Shown: positions 17,456 to 26,828 of the stretch, in pieces
Layout of the letters: each line of letters starts with the position of its first letter
Numbering within the stretch: the stretch's first letter is position 1
Assembly (NCBI RefSeq): GCF_007830445.1
Contig: NZ_VLKR01000004.1
Location: forward strand, 53,594 to 117,593
Source: Sphingobacterium siyangense
Lineage (GTDB): Bacteria > Bacteroidota > Bacteroidia > Sphingobacteriales > Sphingobacteriaceae
Length of the DNA stretch: 64,000 bases
Direction: 5' to 3'
Program-made: the position numbers and the translations under genes
Notes under the pieces: generated by a model
Told to the model about the DNA's origin: nothing
Seen by the model: only the letters and a program-made list of their open reading frames with translations
The model's database searches: none

Positions 17456-19180
17456 ATGAAACGTCAGCCAAACTTCCTCTGGATAATGCTGTCTATTTTA
17501 CTATTAACACTCAACCAATTCGCTCAAGGAGCAATTTCAAAAAATAAAAATAAACTGCTTCATACTGTTAAGGTTGTTTATTTTTATCCTGCTGACAAAA
17601 AGCTATCTTCCGATTGGAAAAATCGTCTCGACCGAACACTGAAAGATATCTCCTCCTATTACAAAACTGAGCTTGGAAATTCGGGATTTAAGAGTGATGG
17701 TATCTCTTTTGAGACAGACGATTCGGGTTATCGGTACCACTTGGTTCAAGGGGCGAAATCCTCAAATGATTATACAATAAATTCAGGGCGTGAAATAGAA
17801 AATGAAATCTTCGAAAAACTGGCACCTGCTATCAATCCAAACACCGAACATATCCTTGTTATTAATGCTTTAAGCCATAAAGATGAAAATGGTACCTACA
17901 TCTTTCATTCGCCATACTATGGCAAGGGCTCTGCTTCCTCGGGCTTGTGCATGGTTGCAGACTGCGACCTCCTAGATCCGGCACTACTCACGGATGCAAG
18001 CACCAAAATAACTTTTACTGAGATGTTTGCCACAAATAAAGCATGTACTGTAGGAGAGTTCAACAGTTGGTACCTTGGTGGGATCGCACATGAAATGGGC
18101 CACCTTTTTGGATTACCACACGATCATGGTTTTCCAAATGAGTTCAATTCAAAAACGATCTCCTTAATGGGAGAATATGGCAGCAGGCACTACAAAGACG
18201 AAAAATGGGGTGGTTTAAAATCAGCTAAATTTTCCAAAGCCTCAGTATTTCAACTAAGTAGTCATCCCATATTTACACAGCGACCAAAACCTATCCAACA
18301 AAAAAACGAATTCCTATTACAATCATTTAAGCTATTTCAAGCTGAAAATACGACAAAATTAAAGCTCCAGTACCGTGCAGGTACAGTACCATATGGCGTT
18401 GTAGCGTTGATCCACCCTTATAATACCTCCGAGTATTTGAGCAACAGCTTTACCGCTGTAGTCAACCAGAGCAATTCTGTAGAAATTGATATTGCTCCTT
18501 TTGAAGGCAATATACCCTATGAAATTAGAATGCTGTTTTTATTTCACAACGGATCAGTTAAAGAATACCGAAAAATGGTTAGCCATAGTAACGAAGGAGA
18601 TTTCCTAACCATTAATAATTTTGGTCAGGCTACCGTCAATGACCTGATTAGAGTAGTAGAAAATGACAGCCTGGATAATCAAAAACAGGCCAAGTTGAGT
18701 GTCTTAAATCAATTGTTGCAGGACGACCAACCCATCAACCTTAAAACCATAAAAAAGGATAGTATCTTTCTTTCTGACGCAGCATGGGAAGAAGCTTACG
18801 TAGGTTGGGAAAACCCAGCGAGAAATTATTACACAGCAGAATCTAATGCTTTATTTTTTCTAGAAAACAGCGCTAAGGTATATCGCAAAGGATTATATGC
18901 CCATGCACCATCCCTATATAAGTACAAGCTTGCAAAAAAGTGGCGGCAATTAAAAATCATCGCAGCTTTACGTGACGGCGCTCAAAAACCAGAGGGCATT
19001 CAATTTATCATCCGTGGTAATGGGAAAATCCTTTCTTCCCATAATGTCAAGCCCAATGAACAGCATCTTTTTGATCTAGATATAACAGGTGTCGATGATC
19101 TTGAACTCCTTACGCAAGATCAAAGCGGCAACAACTTTAATGCCTGGTCAATGTGGTGCAACCCATATCTTATAAAATAA
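17456..19180 (+). CDS. Secreted zinc metalloprotease-like protein with C-terminal NPCBM domain
   Basis: The frame is open from an ATG at 17402, but the Met at 17456 is preferred because it puts a signal peptide first (MKRQPNFLWIMLSILLLTL). The protein then has 574 residues. The zinc motif HEMGHLFGLPH lies at about 212-222, in a GGIAHEMGHLF context, giving the HExxHxxGxxH signature of metzincin-type proteases. The C-terminal 140 residues look like an NPCBM-type carbohydrate-binding module: DAAWEEAYVGWENPARNYY, LYAHAPSLYKYKL and LELLTQDQSGNNFNAWSMW. The combination suggests an extracellular protease that docks on glycans or glycoproteins, such as mucin; this is inferred from architecture. It is a single-gene unit. 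Confidence 0.82.
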   Translation: MKRQPNFLWIMLSILLLTLNQFAQGAISKNKNKLLHTVKVVYFYPADKKLSSDWKNRLDRTLKDISSYYKTELGNSGFKSDGISFETDDSGYRYHLVQGAKSSNDYTINSGREIENEIFEKLAPAINPNTEHILVINALSHKDENGTYIFHSPYYGKGSASSGLCMVADCDLLDPALLTDASTKITFTEMFATNKACTVGEFNSWYLGGIAHEMGHLFGLPHDHGFPNEFNSKTISLMGEYGSRHYKDEKWGGLKSAKFSKASVFQLSSHPIFTQRPKPIQQKNEFLLQSFKLFQAENTTKLKLQYRAGTVPYGVVALIHPYNTSEYLSNSFTAVVNQSNSVEIDIAPFEGNIPYEIRMLFLFHNGSVKEYRKMVSHSNEGDFLTINNFGQATVNDLIRVVENDSLDNQKQAKLSVLNQLLQDDQPINLKTIKKDSIFLSDAAWEEAYVGWENPARNYYTAESNALFFLENSAKVYRKGLYAHAPSLYKYKLAKKWRQLKIIAALRDGAQKPEGIQFIIRGNGKILSSHNVKPNEQHLFDLDITGVDDLELLTQDQSGNNFNAWSMWCNPYLIK

Positions 19181-19229
19181 AAAAACGACGCCCCCTATTC
19201 ATCCAGTTCGTAAAGGTATTTCCAGAAGC

Positions 19230-19565
19230 TTACATATTCCAGAGCTGGCCTGGCAATTTGATCTCACTTCTATTTTCTTTGCGGTTCAGCAGCTCATCAA
19301 AATTTTTTGACATCACAAAAAACCGAACCTTGGCTCGGTCAATCAGGGCAAGGTAATGTGTAAATACCTTTTGTATTTCTGCTTCCGTCAGCTCAGTGCT
19401 CAACGCCACACTGTTGTCCACCTCCCGATCAAAAAGGACATCTGGCATCCCCTTGCTGACCAGTGTAACGACCTTATTTGCTGCGTGCCACGTTAAAGCA
19501 ATATTGGTATGGATACCTGAAAAATTGCCGTCATCATATTTTTTTTGCAGACCATACGTATACAT
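19230..19565 (-). CDS. Hypothetical small cytoplasmic protein
   Basis: A 111-residue soluble protein without signal or membrane segments. It reads as genuine coding sequence: a TWHAANKVVTLVSKG strand pair, DVLFDREVDNSV, and a helix LTEAEIQKVFTHYLALID, then KVRFFVMSKNFDELLNR. I do not recognise the family. It converges on the metalloprotease gene, with its stop 50 bp from that gene's stop. A frame on the plus strand across the same bases (19396-19587) is less protein-like. Confidence is moderate because no homologue can be checked. Confidence 0.6.
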   Translation of the reverse strand: MYTYGLQKKYDDGNFSGIHTNIALTWHAANKVVTLVSKGMPDVLFDREVDNSVALSTELTEAEIQKVFTHYLALIDRAKVRFFVMSKNFDELLNRKENRSEIKLPGQLWNM

Positions 19566-20025
19566 TGCTAACTATTTGTCAGCCTGATGAGCCAAACAAG
19601 TATCATTTTAGGTTTCCTGAATGGATTTTTAAAATAAAGTCAGCTACTTAGGCCTCACGAAAATTAACATAAGTAGACTTTTTATCGGCCCTATCAGGTG
19701 AGTTTGAAAATCATTTGCTTAACTACTCTTCGTTAGCGATAAAATGGTGATTTTCCCTATATTTAATCAACGTTAGACGACGGACATAATCGTTGACAAT
19801 TTGATTCATAGATGATGATGGGTAAGGTTATTGATGTTGCCAGTTATGGCATGGTATTGCTTTCAGATTTGGATTGGCTAATCTTGGAGAACACATACGA
19901 TGTAACCTAGGAGAAAAAGAACTGGGAAATAGGGATAAACAAAACTGTGCTTAGAGAAGGATTGAATACCTCTACTGATACGAGTACCATACGAATGATA
20001 AATAAGTCAATTTTTTGTATAAAGG
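19566..20025. other. Intergenic region, no supported gene
   Basis: The region is upstream of both the small hypothetical gene and the alkyladenine glycosylase gene. A 32-codon frame at 19812-19910 (MMMGKVIDVASYGMVLL start) is the only remotely protein-like piece, and nothing else supports it. Confidence 0.35.
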
Positions 20026-20622
20026 ATGAGTAAACTGCCTAAATCTTATTATAACAATACCGATACTTTATTCCTGGCAGAAGATCTGTTAGGAAAGGTA
20101 CTCTATACGCAAAAAGACGGCCTGCTAACAGGGGGTAGAATTGTCGAAACTGAAGCTTACTTTGGCGTTATGGATAAAGCATCTCATGCATTTAACGGAA
20201 AGAGAACCTCCAGGACTGAGCCGATGTATCGTGAAGGTGGTGTGGCCTATGTATATCTATGTTATGGGATTCACCATCTGTTGAATATTGTTACCTCTGG
20301 TGCAGCGGATCCTCAATGCGTTTTAATCAGGAGTATTGAACCGCTCGTTGGCATTGACGTGATGGCTTTACGGAGACACGTGTTGCCAGAAAAACCCTCA
20401 TTTTCCAACGGACCGGGTTCTGCGGCCAAAGCTTTGGGAATTGACGCGTCATTTAATGATGCGCTATTGACCGACGACCGCATTTGGATTGAAGATCAGG
20501 GATTAAAATACAATCCCGCACAAATCGGAAAAGCAGCACGAATCGGTATCGCTTATGCTCAGGAACACGCGGCTCTACCCCTACGTTTTTTTGTAAAGGA
20601 AAGTAAATATGCCAGAAAGTGA
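20026..20622 (+). CDS. DNA-3-methyladenine glycosylase (AAG/MPG family)
   Basis: A 198-residue enzyme of the eukaryotic-type alkyladenine glycosylase family, which starts base-excision repair by releasing 3-methyladenine and other damaged purines. Family blocks are LAEDLLGKVLY (18-28), RIVETEAYFG (38-47, ETEAY carrying the catalytic Glu), DKASHAFNGKRTSR, the intercalation-loop region VAYVYLCYGIHHLLNIV, CVLIRSIEPL and NGPGSAAKALGID. Length and motif order agree with the family. It is monocistronic; the next gene downstream is 126 bp away and unrelated. Confidence 0.95.
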   Translation: MSKLPKSYYNNTDTLFLAEDLLGKVLYTQKDGLLTGGRIVETEAYFGVMDKASHAFNGKRTSRTEPMYREGGVAYVYLCYGIHHLLNIVTSGAADPQCVLIRSIEPLVGIDVMALRRHVLPEKPSFSNGPGSAAKALGIDASFNDALLTDDRIWIEDQGLKYNPAQIGKAARIGIAYAQEHAALPLRFFVKESKYARK

Positions 20623-20748
20623 CCATTCATTCGTCAGCCCCCGCAATTGAGTTTTAATTCATGTGAATAACTGAATTTCAATTACGTTCCATATTTTTTA
20701 ACTTCACGATATAGATGACATGCAAAACAATAAAACCAAGAAACCATC

Positions 20749-21147
20749 ATGATCAATCAAATAAAAAAATTTAAAGGCAATGCACTTGCGTTGGAATTAA
20801 TAGGATCATTTACAGAAATTGATGCGTTTTTGATAGAACAACTTTTCGAAGAAAAATTGAATGAAGGTTATGCGCATGTCAACATATTGATTAAGGTTAA
20901 AGACATGTCTATGATGAAAGACATGAAATTAAAAGCATTTTTTGAAGGGGAATTATGGGGAATTAAACATTTCGGAAAAATCGGACGCTGTGCGGTTGTA
21001 TCCCATTCTGATTTCATGAAGTCAATAGTCAATATTGAAAACAAGATGCTCCATTTATTTAACTCGGCTTTAGAAGAGCGATATTTTGATGAAAATCAGT
21101 TAGAGGAAGCATTAGAATTCATCGAGAACAGCAATAAAAAAATTTGA
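20749..21147 (+). CDS. SpoIIAA-like (DUF3478) STAS-fold protein
   Basis: A 132-residue soluble protein whose pattern fits the SpoIIAA-like family: ALELIGSFTEIDAFLIEQLF near the N-terminus, VNILIKVKDMSMMKDMKLKAF in the middle and KHFGKIGRCAVVSHSDFMK, then a C-terminal region FDENQLEEALEFIE. These proteins have the STAS fold and have been linked to membrane association and lipid binding, but the role in Bacteroidota is not defined. It stands alone, 144 bp upstream of an unrelated membrane protein gene. Confidence 0.8.
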   Translation: MINQIKKFKGNALALELIGSFTEIDAFLIEQLFEEKLNEGYAHVNILIKVKDMSMMKDMKLKAFFEGELWGIKHFGKIGRCAVVSHSDFMKSIVNIENKMLHLFNSALEERYFDENQLEEALEFIENSNKKI

Positions 21148-21291
21148 TCTGCTAATTATGCATAAATCAAATGGCTTATCCTGAAAAAATTAATATAATT
21201 TAATGATAAAAAATAGTTTTTTATTCTTTTACTTTTCGCATATTAGTCCCTGTTAAATTAACCAATTTTGAACGAGTAACAAATTATCACC

Positions 21292-21879
21292 ATGGAAAGA
21301 CCTTATGATGGTATTGCAAATATTGACCAAACGTCAAATGGATACCAAATTACCATCCCAGCAAAAAAACATATGCCTGTCATAGCATTCCTTAGTTTGT
21401 GGCTGATCGCTTGGTTTATTGGATTAAATTTTGTTGGAGGCTCGTTCGTAATGGACTTTTTTAATAACGGAAATAGCGGATTAGAATTTGATCGGTTGTT
21501 TCAAGTAATCTGGTTGATTGGCTGGACTCTGGGGGGCTTATTTGTGATTAAAACATTATCGTGGTACTTAATTGGAAAAGAAATCATCGTGATAGATCGT
21601 GAGCAGATCAGCATCGCCAGAAAAAATGATATATTCTTCAGAAATAAGATATTTGATCTACGGGAAGCAAAGAATTTTCATATCGAAGAGGAGCCCTTTG
21701 AATTCGTTTTTTGGGGCCGCAGGAATGATTTGTCGTTGTTTAAAAATAGAGGGACCATTCGATTTGAATATGGTTTTAAAACAATAAAATTTGCGAATGA
21801 TATGGATCAAGCTGAAGCGAATTACATCTTAGAAACATTAAGATCATCGGGATATCTGAACTCAGCCAATTTTGATTAA
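21292..21879 (+). CDS. Membrane protein of unknown function, PH-like C-terminal domain possible
   Basis: A 195-residue protein with two membrane segments (VIAFLSLWLIAWFIGLNFV at about 30-48 and FQVIWLIGWTLGGLFVIKTL at 70-89). A soluble C-terminal part follows (about 100-190) with alternating strands such as EIIVIDREQISIARKND and FDLREAKNFHIEEEPFEF, and a closing helix DQAEANYILETLRSSG. The layout, two helices and then a short beta-rich domain, resembles bacterial PH-like membrane proteins, but I cannot confirm this. Neighbours give no functional clue. Confidence 0.65.
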   Translation: MERPYDGIANIDQTSNGYQITIPAKKHMPVIAFLSLWLIAWFIGLNFVGGSFVMDFFNNGNSGLEFDRLFQVIWLIGWTLGGLFVIKTLSWYLIGKEIIVIDREQISIARKNDIFFRNKIFDLREAKNFHIEEEPFEFVFWGRRNDLSLFKNRGTIRFEYGFKTIKFANDMDQAEANYILETLRSSGYLNSANFD

Positions 21880-21921
21880 TTTGATTAAAGAAATAGTCAG
21901 ACAGACGACAATGATGCAGTT

Positions 21922-22380
21922 TTATTGCTTAACTTTCGGAGTAGCATGCTGTTTTTCAATCATTTTTCTGAACAGGACAAATTCTAAGACAGTGCTGGCT
22001 AGATAAACAACAGAAAACAGGAGCAGCATTTTTAACGGGTCAAGAACCATATTATATTTATAAACTCCAACCAAAATATAAATAATCAGTAAGACCAGAC
22101 AAACAGCAGGTATTCCCGAAAATGTCAGAAACGATAATACTTTATTTCGGCGAATTTTTTCGATGTGATTTAGAAAAAATAATAAAGAACATAAAATCAC
22201 TACGAAAAGATAAATTGTTGAAAAACCTAAATTGACAACAATGTCCAGTATAACTATAATCGTCTCCAGAAATCCTGTAGCAACCGTATTCGTCTCTGCA
22301 ATAACAAGTCGGTATAGGATAAATAGCGCGATACTTATCAGTACATTAACCAACCAAAATCTGAATATAATTTTTCCCAT
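21922..22380 (-). CDS. Four-helix membrane protein of unknown function
   Basis: A 152-residue hydrophobic protein. Predicted helices are FWLVNVLISIALFILYRLVI (about 8-27), VNLGFSTIYLFVVILCSLLFFL (50-71), FLTFSGIPAVCLVLLIIYILVGVY (85-108) and LLLFSVVYLASTVLEFVLF (119-137). The C-terminal tail is short and positively charged (MIEKQHATPKVKQ). No family is recognised. It converges on the gene at 21292 with about 40 bp between the stops. Confidence 0.65.
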   Translation of the reverse strand: MGKIIFRFWLVNVLISIALFILYRLVIAETNTVATGFLETIIVILDIVVNLGFSTIYLFVVILCSLLFFLNHIEKIRRNKVLSFLTFSGIPAVCLVLLIIYILVGVYKYNMVLDPLKMLLLFSVVYLASTVLEFVLFRKMIEKQHATPKVKQ

Positions 22381-22929
22381 ATTACCCGTATTTTTATAAT
22401 TACTGTTGTCTATTCATCAATAACACTTTCAAGTACGCTTACAAAGATATCAAGTTATTTTCCGGGAGTGATGTACGAATATAAATTCTGTCTCCGCGAA
22501 TAATAATTGTTCCGCTGTCCAATAAGCCTAACGGAGGATGAAACGATGCCAAATCCCGCTCGCCCAGAATTAATCAAAAATTAACCAACTGCTAAAATTA
22601 ATCGCTTGAAACTAGCCCGTTTTTGGAGGGTGTACGGATCAAGCACAGATCAAGCACGGATATAACACTGATCAGGCACAAGGGACTAGTGCTTTGAAAA
22701 TGCTTTAAACGTACTTAGGAGGCACCTCCATGTTGGATAAAACGGCTATTTTTTTCCCTTCGGTAAGCATCTATAATATTTAACTTAAAAGAAATATAAT
22801 TTTAATATACCACTTATATTCGAGGTCAATAGAAGGAATTACACAAGTCTTCTACGGCAAATCGTATTTGCAACCAAAATTGGTATATTGCACTACAATA
22901 TAGTGTAAATTTTAAATTATCCGGATCTA
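22381..22929. other. Intergenic region upstream of the helicase gene, with an 11-bp tandem repeat
   Basis: The spacer lies between divergent genes and has no coding frame I would support. It holds a short tandem repeat at 22637-22680, listed separately. The last 130 bases before the helicase are very A+T-rich and probably contain its promoter. Confidence 0.4.
22637..22680. repeat. Four 11-bp tandem units, third degenerate
   Basis: GATCAAGCACA (22637-22647), GATCAAGCACG (22648-22658), GATATAACACT (22659-22669) and GATCAGGCACA (22670-22680) follow each other without spacer. Eleven bp is close to one helical turn, so repeated protein contacts on one face of the DNA are conceivable. No function is known. 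Confidence 0.65.
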
Positions 22930-25602
22930 TTGACTGAATACCCTAAAGCAATTAAATTCAAATATTCATGGCGCAAGTACCAACTTCGGGTACTTGAAGA
23001 ATTACAAGAGCATCTTAAAGATGGTCATTTACATGTGGTGGCACCACCTGGTTCAGGTAAGACAGTTTTGGGGCTTGAAGTCGCTATACGCATCAATAAA
23101 CCAACACTAATTCTCGCACCGACACGTGCAATCCGTAACCAATGGATACAACGGTTCTGTGAACTTTTTCTTCAAACGGACACCGTGCCGGACTGGATCT
23201 CCAGGGATATCCGGAATCCGAAATTTTTCACCGTAGTAACCTATCAGGGGCTGCATGCTGCCTGCAATGATCAGGATGCACCGGAGCTCGGGTCAAACCT
23301 TGAGCTTATCCTAAAGGGATTGAAATCGCAAAAAATCGGTACGATTGTCGTCGACGAAGCACACCATCTTAAAAATGAATGGTGGCATACATTAACCCAT
23401 ATAAAGAAAAAGCTGAAGCCGACGGTTGTTGGTCTAACAGCAACTCCACCTTACGATGTCACTCCAACAGAATGGCAGCGCTACATGGACCTCAATGGCC
23501 CCATAGATGCAGAAATTTCCGTCCCCGAACTTGTCATTGAGGGTGATCTATGTCCACATCAGGATTATATCTATTTCACCAATCCTAGCCAAAAGGAAAG
23601 ACAGTTTATTGCCGATTATAGGGATGGCATGCTTAAACTGTTTAAGGAGGTAAGCAGCGACAAAATCGTACTTCAGGCGGTCCAAAATCATCCGATATGG
23701 TTAAACCCGATGGATGATCTCGACTGGGTCTATAATAACCTGAAATATTACTCAGCATGCTTAATTTTTCTCCATGCCAACCAAATTCCAATTCCCGAGC
23801 TCCATATGGAGATCATCGGTGGCAAAGATTTTAAAATACCTCGCCTGGATTATGAATGGCTCGAAATTCTACTTGAATTTTATCTGTACCAGGAAAAGGT
23901 ACATTTCAATGCGTTTGAAGAACACCGCAACATGCTAGAAAATAGATTACAAAGGCATGGTGCCACGGAAAGAAAACGGGTTAACTTTTCCCAAAATAGC
24001 CGTGTCCGACAATATTTGACATCCAGTATCAGTAAAATGGACGCTATTACAGCGATTGTGGATTTTGAATATGAAAGATTGGGTAGAAACCTACGGCTGG
24101 TAGTCCTTTCGGATTTTATCCGAAAAGAATTCTATGTAAGCACCGACCATAATACGCTTGAATTGAACAAAATAGGTGTTATCCCTATTTTCGAAAAATT
24201 GAGACGGGAAAATAAGAATAATAAGAAAATCGCTGTACTTACAGGATCCATGATCATTATTCCGGCTAGCACTTACGCTGCATTTCAAACCACTGCTGCT
24301 AAGTATGATATTTATGACAACGCTGCGAGCCCTGTTCCTTTTGATACAAATTACCTTTTAATAAACCAGACAGAGGGACTTAAACACGATATCGTTCACA
24401 TCGTCACACAGCTATTCCAGACTGGAGAAATTGAAGTCCTACTGGGGACCAAGTCATTGTTAGGTGAAGGCTGGGACGCTCCGGCAATCAATGCCCTGAT
24501 TTTAGCGAGCTTTGTCGGCTCATTTGTACTTTCCAATCAGATGCGGGGTCGGGCTATCAGAGCGCAACAGGGCAATAAGGACAAAACGGCAAATATCTGG
24601 CATTTGGTATGTGCCGACTCCACTTCCGCAACGGGCGGTGATGACCTTAAATTATTAAAGCGACGGTTCAAAAGTTTTGTCGGCGTCTCGCTGCGACAAG
24701 AACCTGAAATTGAAAATGGTATAGGCCGTTTTGATCTACCCGAAAACATAAACAACGTTGGGGAAATTTCACGGAAAAATGCGGAAATGTTGTTATTTGC
24801 TGCCGACCGAGAGAACCTCAGACAGCGGTGGAATGATGCGCTTAGCAAAGGAGTGAATCTCGTCGAGGAGATCAAGATACCTTTTGCGGAAGAACAAGAT
24901 TATCAACGTGTAAAATCGTTGTATCTCAACAAAACAATTAGAAACTTACTCGCGACAGTGGGCGCTGCCTGGCTTAGTTTTGGACTTGACAATGTACAGG
25001 GATTTTTTAGAGCATTAAAAAATATGCAAAGCCTAAAAGATTTTTATATTTACATGGCCAGCTTGAGTGCAGTCGGAATGCTACTTTTCGGTAGAAATAC
25101 AGTCAGGTCACTCAGACTATATTTGAAATATCGAGATATTTCCAAAGATCTCAACCAAGTGAGTTATGCACTCTTAAATGGCTTGCTAAAAGCTCATATC
25201 ATACGGACTGATCGAAACGAAGTAAGAATAGAAACGCAAGTTGATCGCTCGGGTTCCGTTTACTGCCATTTAGAAGGAGGCACAACATACGACAAATCAA
25301 TATTCATCAATGCACTACAGGAGATTATTGCGCCGATCTATAATCCGCGTTATGTGATTGTCAGGAAAAACAAATTTGCTTTTTTTGTCAAGCAGGAAGA
25401 TTATCATGCTGTTCCGGAACTGTTGGCACGCAAAAAAGAGTTCGCCGAATATTTTAGCAATCAGTGGGAAGCACACGTTGGGAATTGTGATTTAATCTTT
25501 ACCCGAACAATTACTGGCAGAAAATTGATCTTAAAAGCACGGGCGAAATCATTAGCGGCACAACTGGATGAAAACGTACTGCAGGTAAGTAAGTGGCGGT
25601 AA
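22930..25602 (+). CDS. Superfamily 2 DEAD/DEAH-box helicase with internal membrane segments
   Basis: An 890-residue protein. The start is a TTG: an in-frame stop lies at 22906-22908 and no ATG occurs before the ATPase domain. The helicase core has a Q-like motif (SWRKYQLRVLEEL, 13-25), Walker A PPGSGKT (39-45), Ia LAPTRAIRNQW (62-72), DEAH (142-145), motif III GLTATPP (168-174), and in the second RecA lobe EVLLGTKSLLGEGWDAP and SNQMRGRAIRAQQ (motif VI). About 200 residues of insertion separate the lobes. After the core, two hydrophobic segments (about 672-688, LLATVGAAWLSFGL; and about 706-722, FYIYMASLSAVGMLLFG) suggest a membrane hairpin, followed by a soluble C-terminal domain. The function is unknown; restriction- or defence-type SF2 enzymes are the closest in flavour. 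A SUKH protein follows 75 bp downstream. Confidence 0.85.
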   Translation: MTEYPKAIKFKYSWRKYQLRVLEELQEHLKDGHLHVVAPPGSGKTVLGLEVAIRINKPTLILAPTRAIRNQWIQRFCELFLQTDTVPDWISRDIRNPKFFTVVTYQGLHAACNDQDAPELGSNLELILKGLKSQKIGTIVVDEAHHLKNEWWHTLTHIKKKLKPTVVGLTATPPYDVTPTEWQRYMDLNGPIDAEISVPELVIEGDLCPHQDYIYFTNPSQKERQFIADYRDGMLKLFKEVSSDKIVLQAVQNHPIWLNPMDDLDWVYNNLKYYSACLIFLHANQIPIPELHMEIIGGKDFKIPRLDYEWLEILLEFYLYQEKVHFNAFEEHRNMLENRLQRHGATERKRVNFSQNSRVRQYLTSSISKMDAITAIVDFEYERLGRNLRLVVLSDFIRKEFYVSTDHNTLELNKIGVIPIFEKLRRENKNNKKIAVLTGSMIIIPASTYAAFQTTAAKYDIYDNAASPVPFDTNYLLINQTEGLKHDIVHIVTQLFQTGEIEVLLGTKSLLGEGWDAPAINALILASFVGSFVLSNQMRGRAIRAQQGNKDKTANIWHLVCADSTSATGGDDLKLLKRRFKSFVGVSLRQEPEIENGIGRFDLPENINNVGEISRKNAEMLLFAADRENLRQRWNDALSKGVNLVEEIKIPFAEEQDYQRVKSLYLNKTIRNLLATVGAAWLSFGLDNVQGFFRALKNMQSLKDFYIYMASLSAVGMLLFGRNTVRSLRLYLKYRDISKDLNQVSYALLNGLLKAHIIRTDRNEVRIETQVDRSGSVYCHLEGGTTYDKSIFINALQEIIAPIYNPRYVIVRKNKFAFFVKQEDYHAVPELLARKKEFAEYFSNQWEAHVGNCDLIFTRTITGRKLILKARAKSLAAQLDENVLQVSKWR

Positions 25603-25677
25603 AGAAATAAGTTAAAAAAAAATCAACAACAGGCAGGAAATTTTGAATCGTAATATGCGAATTTTTATAAAAACGTT

Positions 25678-26220
25678 ATGCTAAATAATACCTTTGATCT
25701 GCAAATAGAAGGTACACCTTCTGAATTTGGGGATCAGTCAATTCTCGAGAATTTTAGATTCCCAAATGGAAAAGCTTTTCCTAAATCATACAAATCCTTT
25801 GTAAAAAACTATGGATACGGGTTAGCATTAGGTGAATTTCATATTTATATTCCGATGGGCAACTATGGAGATTCATTAACTGTTAGATCCGATGAAATTA
25901 GAAGTACCTATATTGATGATGTTAAAAATGATGATATTTGGTTTGAAATAGGTCCTGACTGCTCGCTGCCAATCGTAAAGCGATTGTTTCCCTTCGCTTC
26001 CAGCGACAATGGCTACTATCTCTTTTGGGACTATGAAATTGATGTAGCAGGCGAACTGGATATTTATATAACAGATTTTAAGGGTACAGGATTTAGAAAA
26101 GCTGGCAAATCAATCGATGAACTCATTAGTAATTTGACTGGCGGTTCTATTAAAGAATTTCTCCCATTCTGCAGCCATCCACTACCGCGGACTTTCAAAT
26201 GTTTAAAGAAAGTTGAATGA
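25678..26220 (+). CDS. SMI1/KNR4 (SUKH) family protein
   Basis: A 180-residue soluble protein with the SUKH-1 pattern: FPNGKAFPKSYKSFVKNYGY (about 28-47, the family's N-terminal helix and loop), GEFHIYIPMG, then FPFASSDNGYYLFWDYEI (the characteristic acidic strand near 103-120) and a C-terminal helix SIDELISNLTGG. In bacteria SUKH proteins are commonly immunity proteins for polymorphic nuclease toxins, but solitary members also exist. No toxin gene is next to it; the upstream gene is the membrane-segment helicase, 75 bp away on the same strand, so co-transcription is possible. Confidence 0.8.
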   Translation: MLNNTFDLQIEGTPSEFGDQSILENFRFPNGKAFPKSYKSFVKNYGYGLALGEFHIYIPMGNYGDSLTVRSDEIRSTYIDDVKNDDIWFEIGPDCSLPIVKRLFPFASSDNGYYLFWDYEIDVAGELDIYITDFKGTGFRKAGKSIDELISNLTGGSIKEFLPFCSHPLPRTFKCLKKVE

Positions 26221-26231
26221 GCGCTATCTAA

Positions 26232-26828
26232 CTAATCGAGCAACGCCACAATTGCAGGATCCTCGGGATCTATTTTTGGAGGAAAATGCTTCATAAGCCT
26301 GCCATTTTCATCGATTAGATATTTCTGAAAATTCCACAAGACAGCAGAACTTTCTACGCCGTTCAAGCTTTTGTTGGTCAACCACTGATAAATAGGCGCC
26401 TGCCGTTTTCCTTTAACATCAATTTTTGCTGCCATCGGAAAAGTTACGCCGTAATTCCGTTGACAAAAAGCAGCTATTTCGGCATCCTTACCAGGTTCTT
26501 GGTCTAAAAAATCATTTGAAGGAAAACCTATAATAACCAACTTATCACTGAATCTTTTATATAAGCGTTCAAGCCCCTCGTACTGAGGTGTAAACCCGCA
26601 TTTAGAAGCGGTGTTTACAATGAGTATCTTTTTACCTTTAAATTGCGCGAAATCGATGGACGAGCCGTCCAACCCCTTAACTTTAAATCCATATAGCGTA
26701 GCTGATTTCAAAGCCATATCTACTTTAACGTTACCATTGGTGAATAAATAATAGGCCACACCTGCGGCGACTACCGCAACAATGAATAAAATTATAAAGA
26801 GCATTTTTTTTATTTTTTTTTGAAACAT
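26232..26828 (-). CDS. Membrane-anchored glutathione peroxidase-like thiol peroxidase
   Basis: A 198-residue protein from the ATG at 26826-26828; a GTG six codons earlier is less likely. An N-terminal helix (about 9-29, MLFIILFIVAVVAAGVAYYL) anchors it or serves as an uncleaved signal, so the enzyme faces the periplasm. The peroxidase domain shows VNTASKCGFTPQYEGLE (71-87, peroxidatic Cys77), IIGFPSNDFLDQEPG, with Asp in place of the canonical catalytic Gln, and SAVLWNFQKYLID (the WNF motif). These enzymes reduce peroxides, using thioredoxin more often than glutathione in bacteria. It converges on the SUKH gene with 11 bp between the stops. Confidence 0.92.
   Translation of the reverse strand: MFQKKIKKMLFIILFIVAVVAAGVAYYLFTNGNVKVDMALKSATLYGFKVKGLDGSSIDFAQFKGKKILIVNTASKCGFTPQYEGLERLYKRFSDKLVIIGFPSNDFLDQEPGKDAEIAAFCQRNYGVTFPMAAKIDVKGKRQAPIYQWLTNKSLNGVESSAVLWNFQKYLIDENGRLMKHFPPKIDPEDPAIVALLD

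Noticed and set aside
25678..26220. SUKH gene as immunity partner of a polymorphic toxin
   Set aside because: No toxin gene, Rhs element or secretion-domain protein is adjacent in the window.
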